This document shows, in pieces, positions 1 to 5,021 of a stretch of 6,730 nucleotides of DNA. Below the pieces are notes generated by a model that saw only the letters and a program-made list of their open reading frames with translations, was not told the DNA's origin and did not search any database. The first letter of the stretch is position 1. Each line of letters opens with the position of its first letter. The position numbers were made by a program, and so were the translations under genes. Origin of the DNA: Damh-18 sp964390945 (GTDB taxonomy: Bacteria; Patescibacteriota; Minisyncoccia; Phycocordibacterales; UBA918); contig CAYMIV010000026.1 of NCBI GenBank assembly GCA_964390945.1, forward strand, positions 1-6,730. The letters are read 5' to 3'.

Positions 1-190
1 GTCAGCCTCTCAGCTCCCCTAAACGTCGTAGCCTTGGTGAGCCGTTACCTCACCATCAAGCTGATAGAGCGCAGGCCGTTCAGAGAGCGATAAATCTTTA
101 CCCTCTCGGGACCATCAAGTATTATCCTGCCTTTCGGCAGGTTATCCCTGACTCTCCGGTACGTACCTACGTGTTACTACCTCGTCTGCC

Positions 191-493
191 ATGCTGCACC
201 TTTTAACCTTCGTTCACCACACGTCTTAAAAGTTCCGTGTAGCGTTTACCATGTTGTTTCAGTTTTTGCTCGCGTCCACGTGCCAAGCTCTCTGTTTGGT
301 ATGCTTCATAATACACAAGTCTCCATGGTCTGAATTTTTTTGTATAGGAAGTTTTACCTTCATTATGTTCTTGAACACGTTGCCGTAAGTTAGCTGAATA
401 CCCAACATAGTATCGTTTGTCTTTCTCACTCTGGATTATATACACATAGTGCATGTTTCCATCGTACCAAACGAAGACTAAAAGGTGCAGCAT
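191..493 (-). repeat. Inverted-repeat stem closing the 16S h6 insertion
   Basis: On the minus strand the 5' arm (493 to 470) begins ATGCTGCACCTTTTA and is matched by TAAAAGGTGCAGCAT in the 3' arm (214 to 191). In RNA this gives 15 Watson-Crick pairs, then a tandem G-U/U-G wobble (477-478 with 206-207), then seven more pairs (CUUCGUU with AACGAAG), 24 in all. Two more wobble pairs are possible inside. The arms sit exactly where the h6 (V1) hairpin of normal 16S rRNA lies, so the insertion is at the tip of h6 and the helix can form with it present. The 255-nt loop (215-469) is nearly all coding sequence. A duplex this long is a plausible RNase III substrate (inference). Confidence 0.9.
203..454 (-). 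CDS. GIY-YIG nuclease domain protein encoded inside the 16S V1 helix
   Basis: This is an 83-residue single-domain GIY-YIG endonuclease of the UvrC N-terminal/YhbQ-like type. Visible motifs are the YVY (3-5) and YVGY (16-19) pair standing for GIY and YIG, the helix NLRQRVQEHN (22-31) with the family's conserved Arg/His region, RPWRLVYYEAY (42-52), and GREQKLK (60-66) whose Glu62 fits the metal-binding glutamate. The family cuts DNA and includes repair and homing enzymes; no separate DNA-binding domain is present. I start at ATG 454 because the fold begins at residue 2. The longer reading starting at 526 runs through conserved 16S sequence and is not credible. The upstream GATGGAAAC is at best a weak ribosome site. 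The TAA stop (205-203) and the preceding Asn-Glu-Gly codons lie in the 3' arm of the rRNA stem. Whether it is a homing enzyme for its own insertion site or a passenger is unknown. Confidence 0.85.
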   Translation of the reverse strand: MHYVYIIQSEKDKRYYVGYSANLRQRVQEHNEGKTSYTKKFRPWRLVYYEAYQTESLARGREQKLKQHGKRYTELLRRVVNEG

Positions 494-614
494 TCGACTT
501 GCATGCCTCATCCACGCCGCCAGCATTCACCCTGAGCTAGGATCAAACTCTAAGTTAAGACAAGTTCGCAAGCGAGCCGTTCTTTCGATTGGTTCGCTTT
601 GGTGCGATCTTGTT

Positions 615-658
615 TTCAAATGTGTAATGCGCGTGTACTTGCTCGCGCAACATTTGAA
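615..658 (-). repeat. Two-tier hairpin in the rRNA leader
   Basis: TTCAAATGT (615-623) pairs with ACATTTGAA (650-658), nine pairs. Directly inside, TGCGCG (628-633) pairs with CGCGCA (644-649), six pairs, with a four-base bulge on one side and a ten-base loop. It is the hairpin nearest the 16S 5' end, about 57 nt upstream of it, so it may help leader folding or processing (inference). Confidence 0.7.
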
Positions 659-696
659 TCCCAAGGATAAGACAAAAGAAAATGTACGACTGCGTC

Positions 697-776
697 GAGT
701 ATGAAGTATGGGTATTGAGTATGAGTATTGAACGCGAAGCGTTCATACTTACTACTTGTACTTTATACGTATACTC
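697..776 (-). repeat. 80-nt imperfect hairpin built from GAGTAT-like tandem units
   Basis: Plus strand 697-729 is five near-tandem 6-7-mers (GAGTAT, GAAGTAT, GGGTATT, GAGTAT, GAGTATT). The opposite arm, 745-776, is their imperfect complement, ending ATACTC. The centre is a strong stem, TGAACGC (729-735) with GCGTTCA (739-745), closing a GAA loop on the plus strand. In the leader RNA the whole forms a long stem with mismatches and wobbles. The mix of tandem iteration and palindromy suggests slippage plus inverted duplication, or a small inserted element. Confidence 0.65.
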
Positions 777-777
777 A

Positions 778-796
778 ACATTCGCGTTGCGAATGT
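778..796 (-). repeat. Perfect 8-bp hairpin in the rRNA leader
   Basis: ACATTCGC (778-785) and GCGAATGT (789-796) are perfect complements around a three-base loop. It lies two bases from the 697-776 hairpin. Confidence 0.7.
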
Positions 797-818
797 CGCT
801 TGCTTTTGTCTTTTTGTA

Positions 819-842
819 GAATATATGTTTGCACATATATTC
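819..842 (-). repeat. Perfect 10-bp AT-rich hairpin in the rRNA leader
   Basis: GAATATATGT (819-828) pairs with ACATATATTC (833-842) around a four-base loop (TTGC on plus, GCAA on minus). The minus-strand RNA loop would be GCAA, a GNRA tetraloop, which favours a stable fold in the rRNA leader direction. No T-run follows on the minus strand, so it is not a terminator. Confidence 0.7.
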
Positions 843-850
843 CAGCTGAT

Positions 851-878
851 GTTATACCGTCACATGACTCAACACCAA
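851..878 (-). promoter_or_regulatory. Possible second rRNA promoter
   Basis: On the minus strand TATAAC (856-851, 5 of 6) lies 16 nt after TTGGTG (878-873, 3 of 6). Start would be near 844, still upstream of the leader hairpins at 819-842 and below. Tandem P1/P2 promoters are common for rRNA operons, but this match is only fair and its -35 overlaps the 870-889 hairpin. Confidence 0.25.
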
Positions 879-900
879 AAAAGGTGTTGCGTTATGCAAC
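870..900 (-). repeat. Two overlapping, mutually exclusive small hairpins
   Basis: CAACACC (870-876) pairs with GGTGTTG (883-889) around a six-base loop. GTTGC (886-890) pairs with GCAAC (896-900). The pairs share 886-889, so only one can form at a time. On the minus strand the second hairpin comes first and is followed by ACC and six T, which gives a weak terminator-like look. No gene upstream on that strand needs a terminator, so an alternative-fold leader element is equally possible. Confidence 0.5.
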
Positions 901-1039
901 TTTGTATTAGTTCCAAACCCACCTAAAGGAAAGTGGATCTGGAGTTATTTTGTTATCAATGAAACAACCGTCCCACTTCTTGGGTTAAAAATCGCCTCCA
1001 AAAAGACGCGAAATACACCAAAAAACAACGGTGCCCGCC

Positions 1040-1067
1040 ATTATACAGGTCGGCGAAAAAAGGTCAA
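1040..1067 (-). promoter_or_regulatory. Strong sigma-70-type promoter of the rRNA operon
   Basis: On the minus strand TTGACC (1067-1062) is a 5-of-6 match to the -35 box. After a 16-nt spacer comes a perfect TATAAT (1045-1040). The predicted start is near 1033, with a GC-rich discriminator GGCGGG between box and start, a feature linked to stringent control of stable-RNA promoters in well-studied bacteria. It is the best promoter match I found, and it faces the 16S gene about 475 nt downstream. Confidence 0.72.
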
Positions 1068-1150
1068 GTCTCAGCCGTTGATTTACCGAAGGGTACATCC
1101 CAAAGGCCATCCTGGACTACCCACCCCGGCACAGGTTACACTTGGGTCTA

Positions 1151-1846
1151 ATGAGCAACTACGAGACGGTTGTGATGTCAGTCGGCGGTTCTTTGATTGT
1201 TCCCGACCATATAGATATCCCATTTCTCAAGAGTCTCAAATCCCTTGTTGAGCACCAGATTTCAGCCTTCGGGCGGCGTTTTATTATCATTGCGGGCGGG
1301 GGCAAAACGGCGCGTCGCTACCAGGACGCGGCGGGGGCGGTCTCCGAACTCGACCCTGAAGACCTCGACTGGATGGGCATTCACGCGACCCGCCTCAACG
1401 GACACCTCCTCCGCACTATCTTTCGCGATACCGCTCACCCCGTCATGGTTACAAACCCCGACGACATCATGGATGTTCCGGAAGATACTCCACTTGTCAT
1501 CGCTGCCGGGTATCGTCCGGGTGCCTCGACCGACCTTCGCGCAGTACAGATAGCAAAACACCGCGGTGCAACAAAGCTCATCAATCTTTCAAATATTGAC
1601 TATGTGTTCACTGCTGACCCGCGCACCGATATGGCGGCACAAAAAATTGAAGATACGACATGGGAAGAGTTTTTGAAACTTATTCCGAGTGAGTGGAACC
1701 CGGGGCTCTCGTCCCCGTTTGACCCAGTCGCCGCACGTGAAGCGCAAGCACTCGGACTTGAAGTTACCATCATGAACGGGACAAAACCTACTGAAATTGA
1801 AAAATACTTAAACGGAGACCCGTTCATCGGAACGCGTATCCATTAA
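1151..1846 (+). CDS. pyrH: UMP kinase, archaeal-like type
   Basis: This amino-acid-kinase-fold enzyme phosphorylates UMP to UDP with ATP, a step in pyrimidine nucleotide synthesis. In the 231-residue reading the phosphate-binding VMSVGGS is at 8-14, followed by IIAGGGKTARRYQDA, then LDWMGIHATRLNGHLLR (UMP-site helix), MVTNPDDI, GYRPGASTDLRA, and NLSNIDYVFTADPRTD, which matches the family's TN-D-VYT-DP segment. A conserved C-terminal IMNG follows. The length is near the archaeal UMPK size (about 225-240). I prefer ATG 1151, nine bases after an in-frame TTG at 1142. The TTG has an AGG six bases upstream and could be the true start, adding three residues. Neither start has a strong Shine-Dalgarno. 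I see no convincing plus-strand promoter in 1068-1150. The gene diverges from the rRNA promoter and ends one base from the convergent kinase gene. Confidence 0.9.
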   Translation: MSNYETVVMSVGGSLIVPDHIDIPFLKSLKSLVEHQISAFGRRFIIIAGGGKTARRYQDAAGAVSELDPEDLDWMGIHATRLNGHLLRTIFRDTAHPVMVTNPDDIMDVPEDTPLVIAAGYRPGASTDLRAVQIAKHRGATKLINLSNIDYVFTADPRTDMAAQKIEDTTWEEFLKLIPSEWNPGLSSPFDPVAAREAQALGLEVTIMNGTKPTEIEKYLNGDPFIGTRIH

Positions 1847-1847
1847 A

Positions 1848-2426
1848 CTACCCCTCCCTGATTTGTAAGAGTACACCATCAATGGCCCGGTGAAGGTCAC
1901 CAATAGAGCCGTTGTTCATGATGATGAGATTCGACTCTTTGAGAGCACCGAAGATGTTTTGTTTTGTCGGGTCATCAGGATTCGATTCCTGTTTTTCTTG
2001 AAGTAGCCACTTTTCATACGACACGCGGTCTTTCTCACTGTTGCGAGTAGTGGTGCGTTGGTATCGGATTTCCGGGTGCGCATCAACACCAAGAACAAAG
2101 CCTCCAAGTTTCTTTATTTTTTGGACTTCTGCAACCGCACGAAGTGATTCAATGACAACATTGCCGCCCTCAGTTACAGCACGCGCATGGAGTGACTCAA
2201 CAATGTATGCGGGTCCATACAGAGCCCGGAGCTCATTTCCGACAAAAATCATAGTGTCCCGGTTGATCGGCATATTTCGCCGCACAACCTCTTCGGTAAT
2301 AAAACTGCTTGCTGAAAAATGTTTGAAACCTTTTTCTTTGACAAGATATTCAACGACTGCTCCTTTCCCTGCTCCAAATGAACCTGTAATACCGATGATT
2401 ATTTTGTGGTGCTTTTTTTCTGCCAT
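1848..2426 (-). CDS. P-loop nucleotide kinase-like ATPase (dephospho-CoA kinase/dCMP-deaminase N-domain-like)
   Basis: This 192-residue P-loop NTPase has the Walker A motif GITGSFGAGKG at 12-22, very near the N terminus. NELRALYGP (64-72), VVIESLRAVAEVQKIKKLGG (near 90-109), VDAHPEIRYQR (114-124, lid-like Arg region) and a terminal NNGS (171-174) also fit. This order resembles small NMP-kinase-like proteins such as the UPF0200/dephospho-CoA kinase-like family and the kinase-like domain in front of some dCMP deaminases. The substrate cannot be told from sequence; a nucleotide or nucleoside monophosphate is likely. The ATG at 2426 lies inside the end of secF (28-nt overlap) and no other Met precedes the P-loop, so translational coupling to secF is likely. 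The TAG stop is one base from the pyrH stop on the other strand. No good Shine-Dalgarno is visible. Confidence 0.75.
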   Translation of the reverse strand: MAEKKHHKIIIGITGSFGAGKGAVVEYLVKEKGFKHFSASSFITEEVVRRNMPINRDTMIFVGNELRALYGPAYIVESLHARAVTEGGNVVIESLRAVAEVQKIKKLGGFVLGVDAHPEIRYQRTTTRNSEKDRVSYEKWLLQEKQESNPDDPTKQNIFGALKESNLIIMNNGSIGDLHRAIDGVLLQIREG

Positions 2427-3352
2427 TTTTCAATATAGACGAGCATCGGAGCCGCAAGGAAGATTGATGAATAGGTACCGGCAACCATACCGACGATGAG
2501 CGTGAGTGAGAAATCCTTTGTCGACTCCGGTCCGAAGTAAAATAGTGCGGCGAGCATGATGATGACGGTAACCGACGTGTTGATTGAACGAGTGATGGTT
2601 TGAACGATACTGTGCCACACAACATCCACAAACGGTTCGTGTCGATTTTTCTTCTCATTGCGATTCAGATTTTCTCGAATCCGGTCAAACACAACGATAG
2701 TGTCATTGATGGAGATGCCGAGAATGGTGAGGAGCGCCACAATGAAGAGTGAGCCGACTTCCGCGCCGCGTACATATCCAAGGTATGCGAAAAGCCCTGT
2801 TGGTATCAAAATATCGTGGACAAGTGTCACGATGGCGACAACGCCATACTTCCAGGAAGACACGGGCTTCGAGACGTGCCGAAACGCAAACGCGATGAAG
2901 AGTACGATTGAGAGGGTAACGAGTCCGATTGCCCACCACGCTTTGGCAATAAGTTCCGAACCGATTGAGGGACCAACAGAATTGTATTGCACCTCCCGAG
3001 TATCGCCAAATTCTCGAAGCGCTCCGTCGAGGGAATTTTTTTCCTCGGCAGTAAGCGCCCGTTGTCGTAACATGAGGTCGCGTTCACCGGATGGCTGAAT
3101 GCGCACTTCCCCGATTCCGAGAGCGTTTACCCTTTCCTGAACAACGGAAACCTCTGGACGATCTCCTTGGTATTCAATTTCAAGGAGCGATCCCCCCATG
3201 AGATCAATGCCCGGTTTCAACCCCCAGAGCAAAATTGCAATTACCGAAAGTACGACAGCAACTGCAGGAAGAACGAAAAAATATTTTTGAAATCGCTGAA
3301 GCCCCATGACGTGCGTTGTGGTAGTTTTGTCGCTCGCGTGTGTGGTAGACAT
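2399..3352 (-). CDS. secF: Protein translocase subunit SecF
   Basis: SecF pairs with SecD in the inner membrane and uses the proton gradient to pull exported proteins out of the SecYEG channel. The 317-residue product has a first membrane helix at about 24-46, then GIDLMGGSLLEIEY (the FGIDF-GG motif), a periplasmic domain, SVGPSIGSEL before TM2, LVHDILIPTGLFAYLG, TILGISINDTIVVFDRIREN (the most diagnostic SecF motif), RSINTSVTV, and a final LIVGMVAGTYSSIFLAAP helix. Length is normal. ATG 3352 lies nine bases after the secD stop, so the two are co-transcribed. An internal Met16 (3307) is an alternative start that would lose a Thr-rich tail. No Shine-Dalgarno is visible. The C-terminal Lys/Thr tail overlaps the next gene's start. 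Confidence 0.96.
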   Translation of the reverse strand: MSTTHASDKTTTTHVMGLQRFQKYFFVLPAVAVVLSVIAILLWGLKPGIDLMGGSLLEIEYQGDRPEVSVVQERVNALGIGEVRIQPSGERDLMLRQRALTAEEKNSLDGALREFGDTREVQYNSVGPSIGSELIAKAWWAIGLVTLSIVLFIAFAFRHVSKPVSSWKYGVVAIVTLVHDILIPTGLFAYLGYVRGAEVGSLFIVALLTILGISINDTIVVFDRIRENLNRNEKKNRHEPFVDVVWHSIVQTITRSINTSVTVIIMLAALFYFGPESTKDFSLTLIVGMVAGTYSSIFLAAPMLVYIEKWQKKSTTK

Positions 3353-3361
3353 AGTGAAATA

Positions 3362-4777
3362 TTAACGGGACCAACCCGAGCTCATAAGAAACTTTCCAAT
3401 CTTCGTATCTGCATGAATCGGGAGTGCAATGAGGAACGTACGTGAAATAGTGATTGCAGAAAGCATAGAGACAACAACCCCGATACCGAGTACGAGTGCA
3501 AATCCCTTGATAAGTGATGTTCCGAACCAGAAGAGGATGATGCCGGTGATGATGTGCGCAATATTTGAGTCGCGAATGGCAAGCCATGCGCGCGCAAATC
3601 CTTCCTCAATAGCCTCTGAGACCTGTTTTCCGTCCCTGAGTTCTTCCTTTATACGTTCTGCAATGAGCACGTTTGCGTCAACGGCAAGACCAATCGAAAG
3701 AATGAGTCCGGCAATGCCTGCTGCTGTGAGAACAACCGGGATGAGCTTGAAGAGCGCGAGCATCATAATGACATAAAGACAGAGAGCAAGTACTGCAATA
3801 AGTCCCGGGAGGCGATACCAGAGAATCATAAAGAGTGAGAGGAGAATGAATCCAACGATTCCCGCATATACGCCTGCAGCAAGTGCTTCTTCGCCGAGCG
3901 TTGAGCCGATGGTTTGCGTACTATCGAGTGTTATGGGCACGGGGAGCGCTCCGAAATTAAGGTTACGCACGAGTTCACGTGCCTCCTCGGGCGTGAAATT
4001 GCCGGAAATGACCGCCTTGCCACCGACAATCGCTTCATTGATACGCGGTGCCGACATCATGGTTCCGTCGAGGAATATGGCGAGTTGTTCACCAACGTTT
4101 TCTTTGGTGATACTTTCAAAAAGTTTTGCACCCTCTTCATTGAATGTGATGCTCACAATAGGTTCATTTGAAAGCGCGCCCTGTTGGCCATTTCCAAATA
4201 CAAGTTGAGCATTTTTGAGATATCGACCAGTGAGTCCGGTATCAATGTATGGCTCAATCTTTTCTCCATTAATTTTGACGTTGCTGACGAGAGCGCCGCT
4301 TGATGCCGTTGCGTTTTCTGCCGCCTTTTGTGCTGAAAGCGCCTGCTCATCAACCAGTTTAAACTCGAGAAGAGGGGTCTGACCGATCTGACGGATTGCC
4401 TCATCAATGTTGGTAACACCAGGAAGTTCAACAATGAGCCGCTGTTCCGGATTTTCAGTTACAAAACTGCTCGTCTCCACCTGCACATTCGGCTCGGAAA
4501 CACCAAAGACATTCGTGCGCCGTTCCACAACTTCTCGAAGTGTGCTCATGAGATCGGGGATTTCGCTCTGTGAAATTTTTGAAACATCGGCGACATAAAC
4601 GAGCTGGCTTCCGCCCGCGAGGTCGAGTCCAAATTTGAATGGAAAACGCGCATCGGTATCAACGGTAGATACATACACAAAATAAGCAACAGCAACACCG
4701 AGGAGGAGAACAATGATTGCACGAAATGCCCGGATAATACCCTCGGAAGTGCCATCTTTATTACTGTGTTCAGACAT
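3362..4777 (-). CDS. secD: Protein translocase subunit SecD
   Basis: This is the SecD half of the SecDF RND-type accessory of the Sec translocon. The 471-residue product has TM1 at about 17-37, then FGLDLAGGSQLVYVADV, VVERRTNVFGVSEPNVQ and RLIVELPGV (P1 head/base region). A long periplasmic part includes ISGNFTPEEARELVRNLNFG, and five more helices follow from about residue 300, with LILSIGLAVDANVLIAERI (the conserved D-A-N, Asp near 367) and LIKGFALVLGIG. I take ATG 4777 because TM1 follows at the usual distance. The frame stays open upstream to 4972, but that 65-residue stretch lies in the intergenic palindrome and has no SecD similarity. The start has no Shine-Dalgarno. secF follows after nine bases. 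A probable promoter lies about 30 nt before the predicted leader's end. Confidence 0.96.
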   Translation of the reverse strand: MSEHSNKDGTSEGIIRAFRAIIVLLLGVAVAYFVYVSTVDTDARFPFKFGLDLAGGSQLVYVADVSKISQSEIPDLMSTLREVVERRTNVFGVSEPNVQVETSSFVTENPEQRLIVELPGVTNIDEAIRQIGQTPLLEFKLVDEQALSAQKAAENATASSGALVSNVKINGEKIEPYIDTGLTGRYLKNAQLVFGNGQQGALSNEPIVSITFNEEGAKLFESITKENVGEQLAIFLDGTMMSAPRINEAIVGGKAVISGNFTPEEARELVRNLNFGALPVPITLDSTQTIGSTLGEEALAAGVYAGIVGFILLSLFMILWYRLPGLIAVLALCLYVIMMLALFKLIPVVLTAAGIAGLILSIGLAVDANVLIAERIKEELRDGKQVSEAIEEGFARAWLAIRDSNIAHIITGIILFWFGTSLIKGFALVLGIGVVVSMLSAITISRTFLIALPIHADTKIGKFLMSSGWSR

Positions 4778-4813
4778 AATGACGCGCGCTAGTCTCGAAT
4801 AAATATGGCAACC

Positions 4814-4843
4814 ACTATAACATAGAATCCACCCTACATTGAA
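4814..4843 (-). promoter_or_regulatory. Candidate promoter of secD-secF-kinase
   Basis: On the minus strand TTCAAT (4843-4838) is followed by an 18-nt spacer and TATAGT (4819-4814). The start would be near 4806-4807, giving a leader of about 30 nt before the secD ATG. The -10 is good (5 of 6); the -35 is weak. Confidence 0.35.
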
Positions 4844-4887
4844 CCATTGCGAATATGGGTGTTTTGAGTGGTTCATTTCGCACAGTT

Positions 4888-4984
4888 GCCACGCAGTTTT
4901 CGGCTCGACTCCCAACGGCTCGGCCTCGTCATACGTCGGTATGCCTCGCCCTGTGCCGGGCGTCTCGCTCAAAAACTGCGTGGC
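4888..4984. repeat. 97-bp palindromic element with 13-bp inverted ends between folD and secD
   Basis: GCCACGCAGTTTT (4888-4900) is exactly repeated in inverse as AAAACTGCGTGGC (4972-4984). The GC-rich interior carries two further hairpins: CATAC/GTATG (4930-4934 with 4939-4943, loop GTCG) and CGCCC/GGGCG (4947-4951 with 4958-4962). It also has a direct repeat of CGGCTCG (4901 and 4915). The single-strand fold is therefore branched rather than a simple stem. No T-run follows on either strand, so it is not a standard intrinsic terminator, although it lies just after folD. It is more GC-rich than its intergenic flanks, which suggests a REP- or MITE-like mobile repeat (inference). No flanking target duplication is clear. 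Confidence 0.7.
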
Positions 4985-5021
4985 TTGGTTTAGGGATTCA
5001 ATGCGAGGTGGATTCTAAAAA

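Larger units (their letters stand above)
1..558 (-). rRNA. rrs: 16S ribosomal RNA, 5' part, cut by window edge and split by a V1 insertion
   Basis: This is the 5' domain of the small-subunit rRNA, read on the minus strand. The universal 5' block GAGTTTGATCCTAGCTCAG starts at 550, and by comparison with E. coli the mature 5' end should lie near 558. Next come GCTGGCGGCGTGGATGAGG and CATGCAAGTCGAATG, then helix h6. After a large insertion the gene resumes with GGCAGACGAGGTAGTAACAC (about E. coli 105-125). It continues through GGTGAGGTAACGGCTCACC and GCTGAGAGGCTGAC at the window start (about E. coli 290). The conserved core seen here is collinear and undamaged, so the gene looks functional rather than decayed. 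The GCGTGGATGAGGCATGC signature points to Parcubacteria (recognition from memory). Extracting a mature-like 16S requires treating about 255 nt inside h6 as inserted. The rest of the gene lies left of the window. Confidence 0.95.
559..1033 (-). other. Long hairpin-rich 16S rRNA leader, no gene
   Basis: About 475 nt separate the inferred rRNA start site (near 1033) from the mature 16S 5' end. I find no credible coding region or tRNA here; open frames at 453-704 (+), 555-836 (-) and 728-910 (+) look like no known protein and run through the hairpins. Instead there is a chain of inverted repeats (615-658, 697-776, 778-796, 819-842, 870-900), listed separately. I see no clear boxA-type antitermination sequence. 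The partner strand of the 16S processing stem, if any, would lie beyond the 3' end of 16S, outside the window. Confidence 0.6.

Noticed and set aside
203..454. Group I intron interpretation of the 16S insertion
   Set aside because: Only 255 nt lie inside the stem and nearly all are coding, leaving no space for P3-P7 core elements.
203..526. Long 107-codon version of the GIY-YIG ORF
   Set aside because: The extra 24 codons translate conserved 16S sequence and the stem arm; the domain starts at ATG 454.
453..910. Open frames on both strands in the rRNA leader (453-704 +, 555-836 -, 728-910 +)
   Set aside because: They cross 16S sequence or the hairpins, have no recognisable domain and no start context; they are chance frames in non-coding DNA.
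985..1011. Terminator-like hairpin (TCGC 992-995 / GCGA 1008-1011) with a T-run on the minus strand
   Set aside because: The stem is only four pairs plus a mismatch; a terminator just below the rRNA promoter would make little sense.
1978..1992. GGATTCGATTCC, resembling a tRNA T-arm
   Set aside because: It lies inside the well-supported kinase coding sequence and no acceptor, D or anticodon arms are found around it.
4840..4883. Short inverted repeats TGAACCA/TGGTTCA and TGCGAA/TTCGCA near the secD promoter
   Set aside because: The two pairs cross rather than nest and are short; they could be an operator but chance is as likely.
3362..4972. SecD with a 65-residue N-terminal extension
   Set aside because: The extension starts at a TTG inside the palindrome, crosses the probable secD promoter and lacks SecD similarity; ATG 4777 puts TM1 in the usual place.
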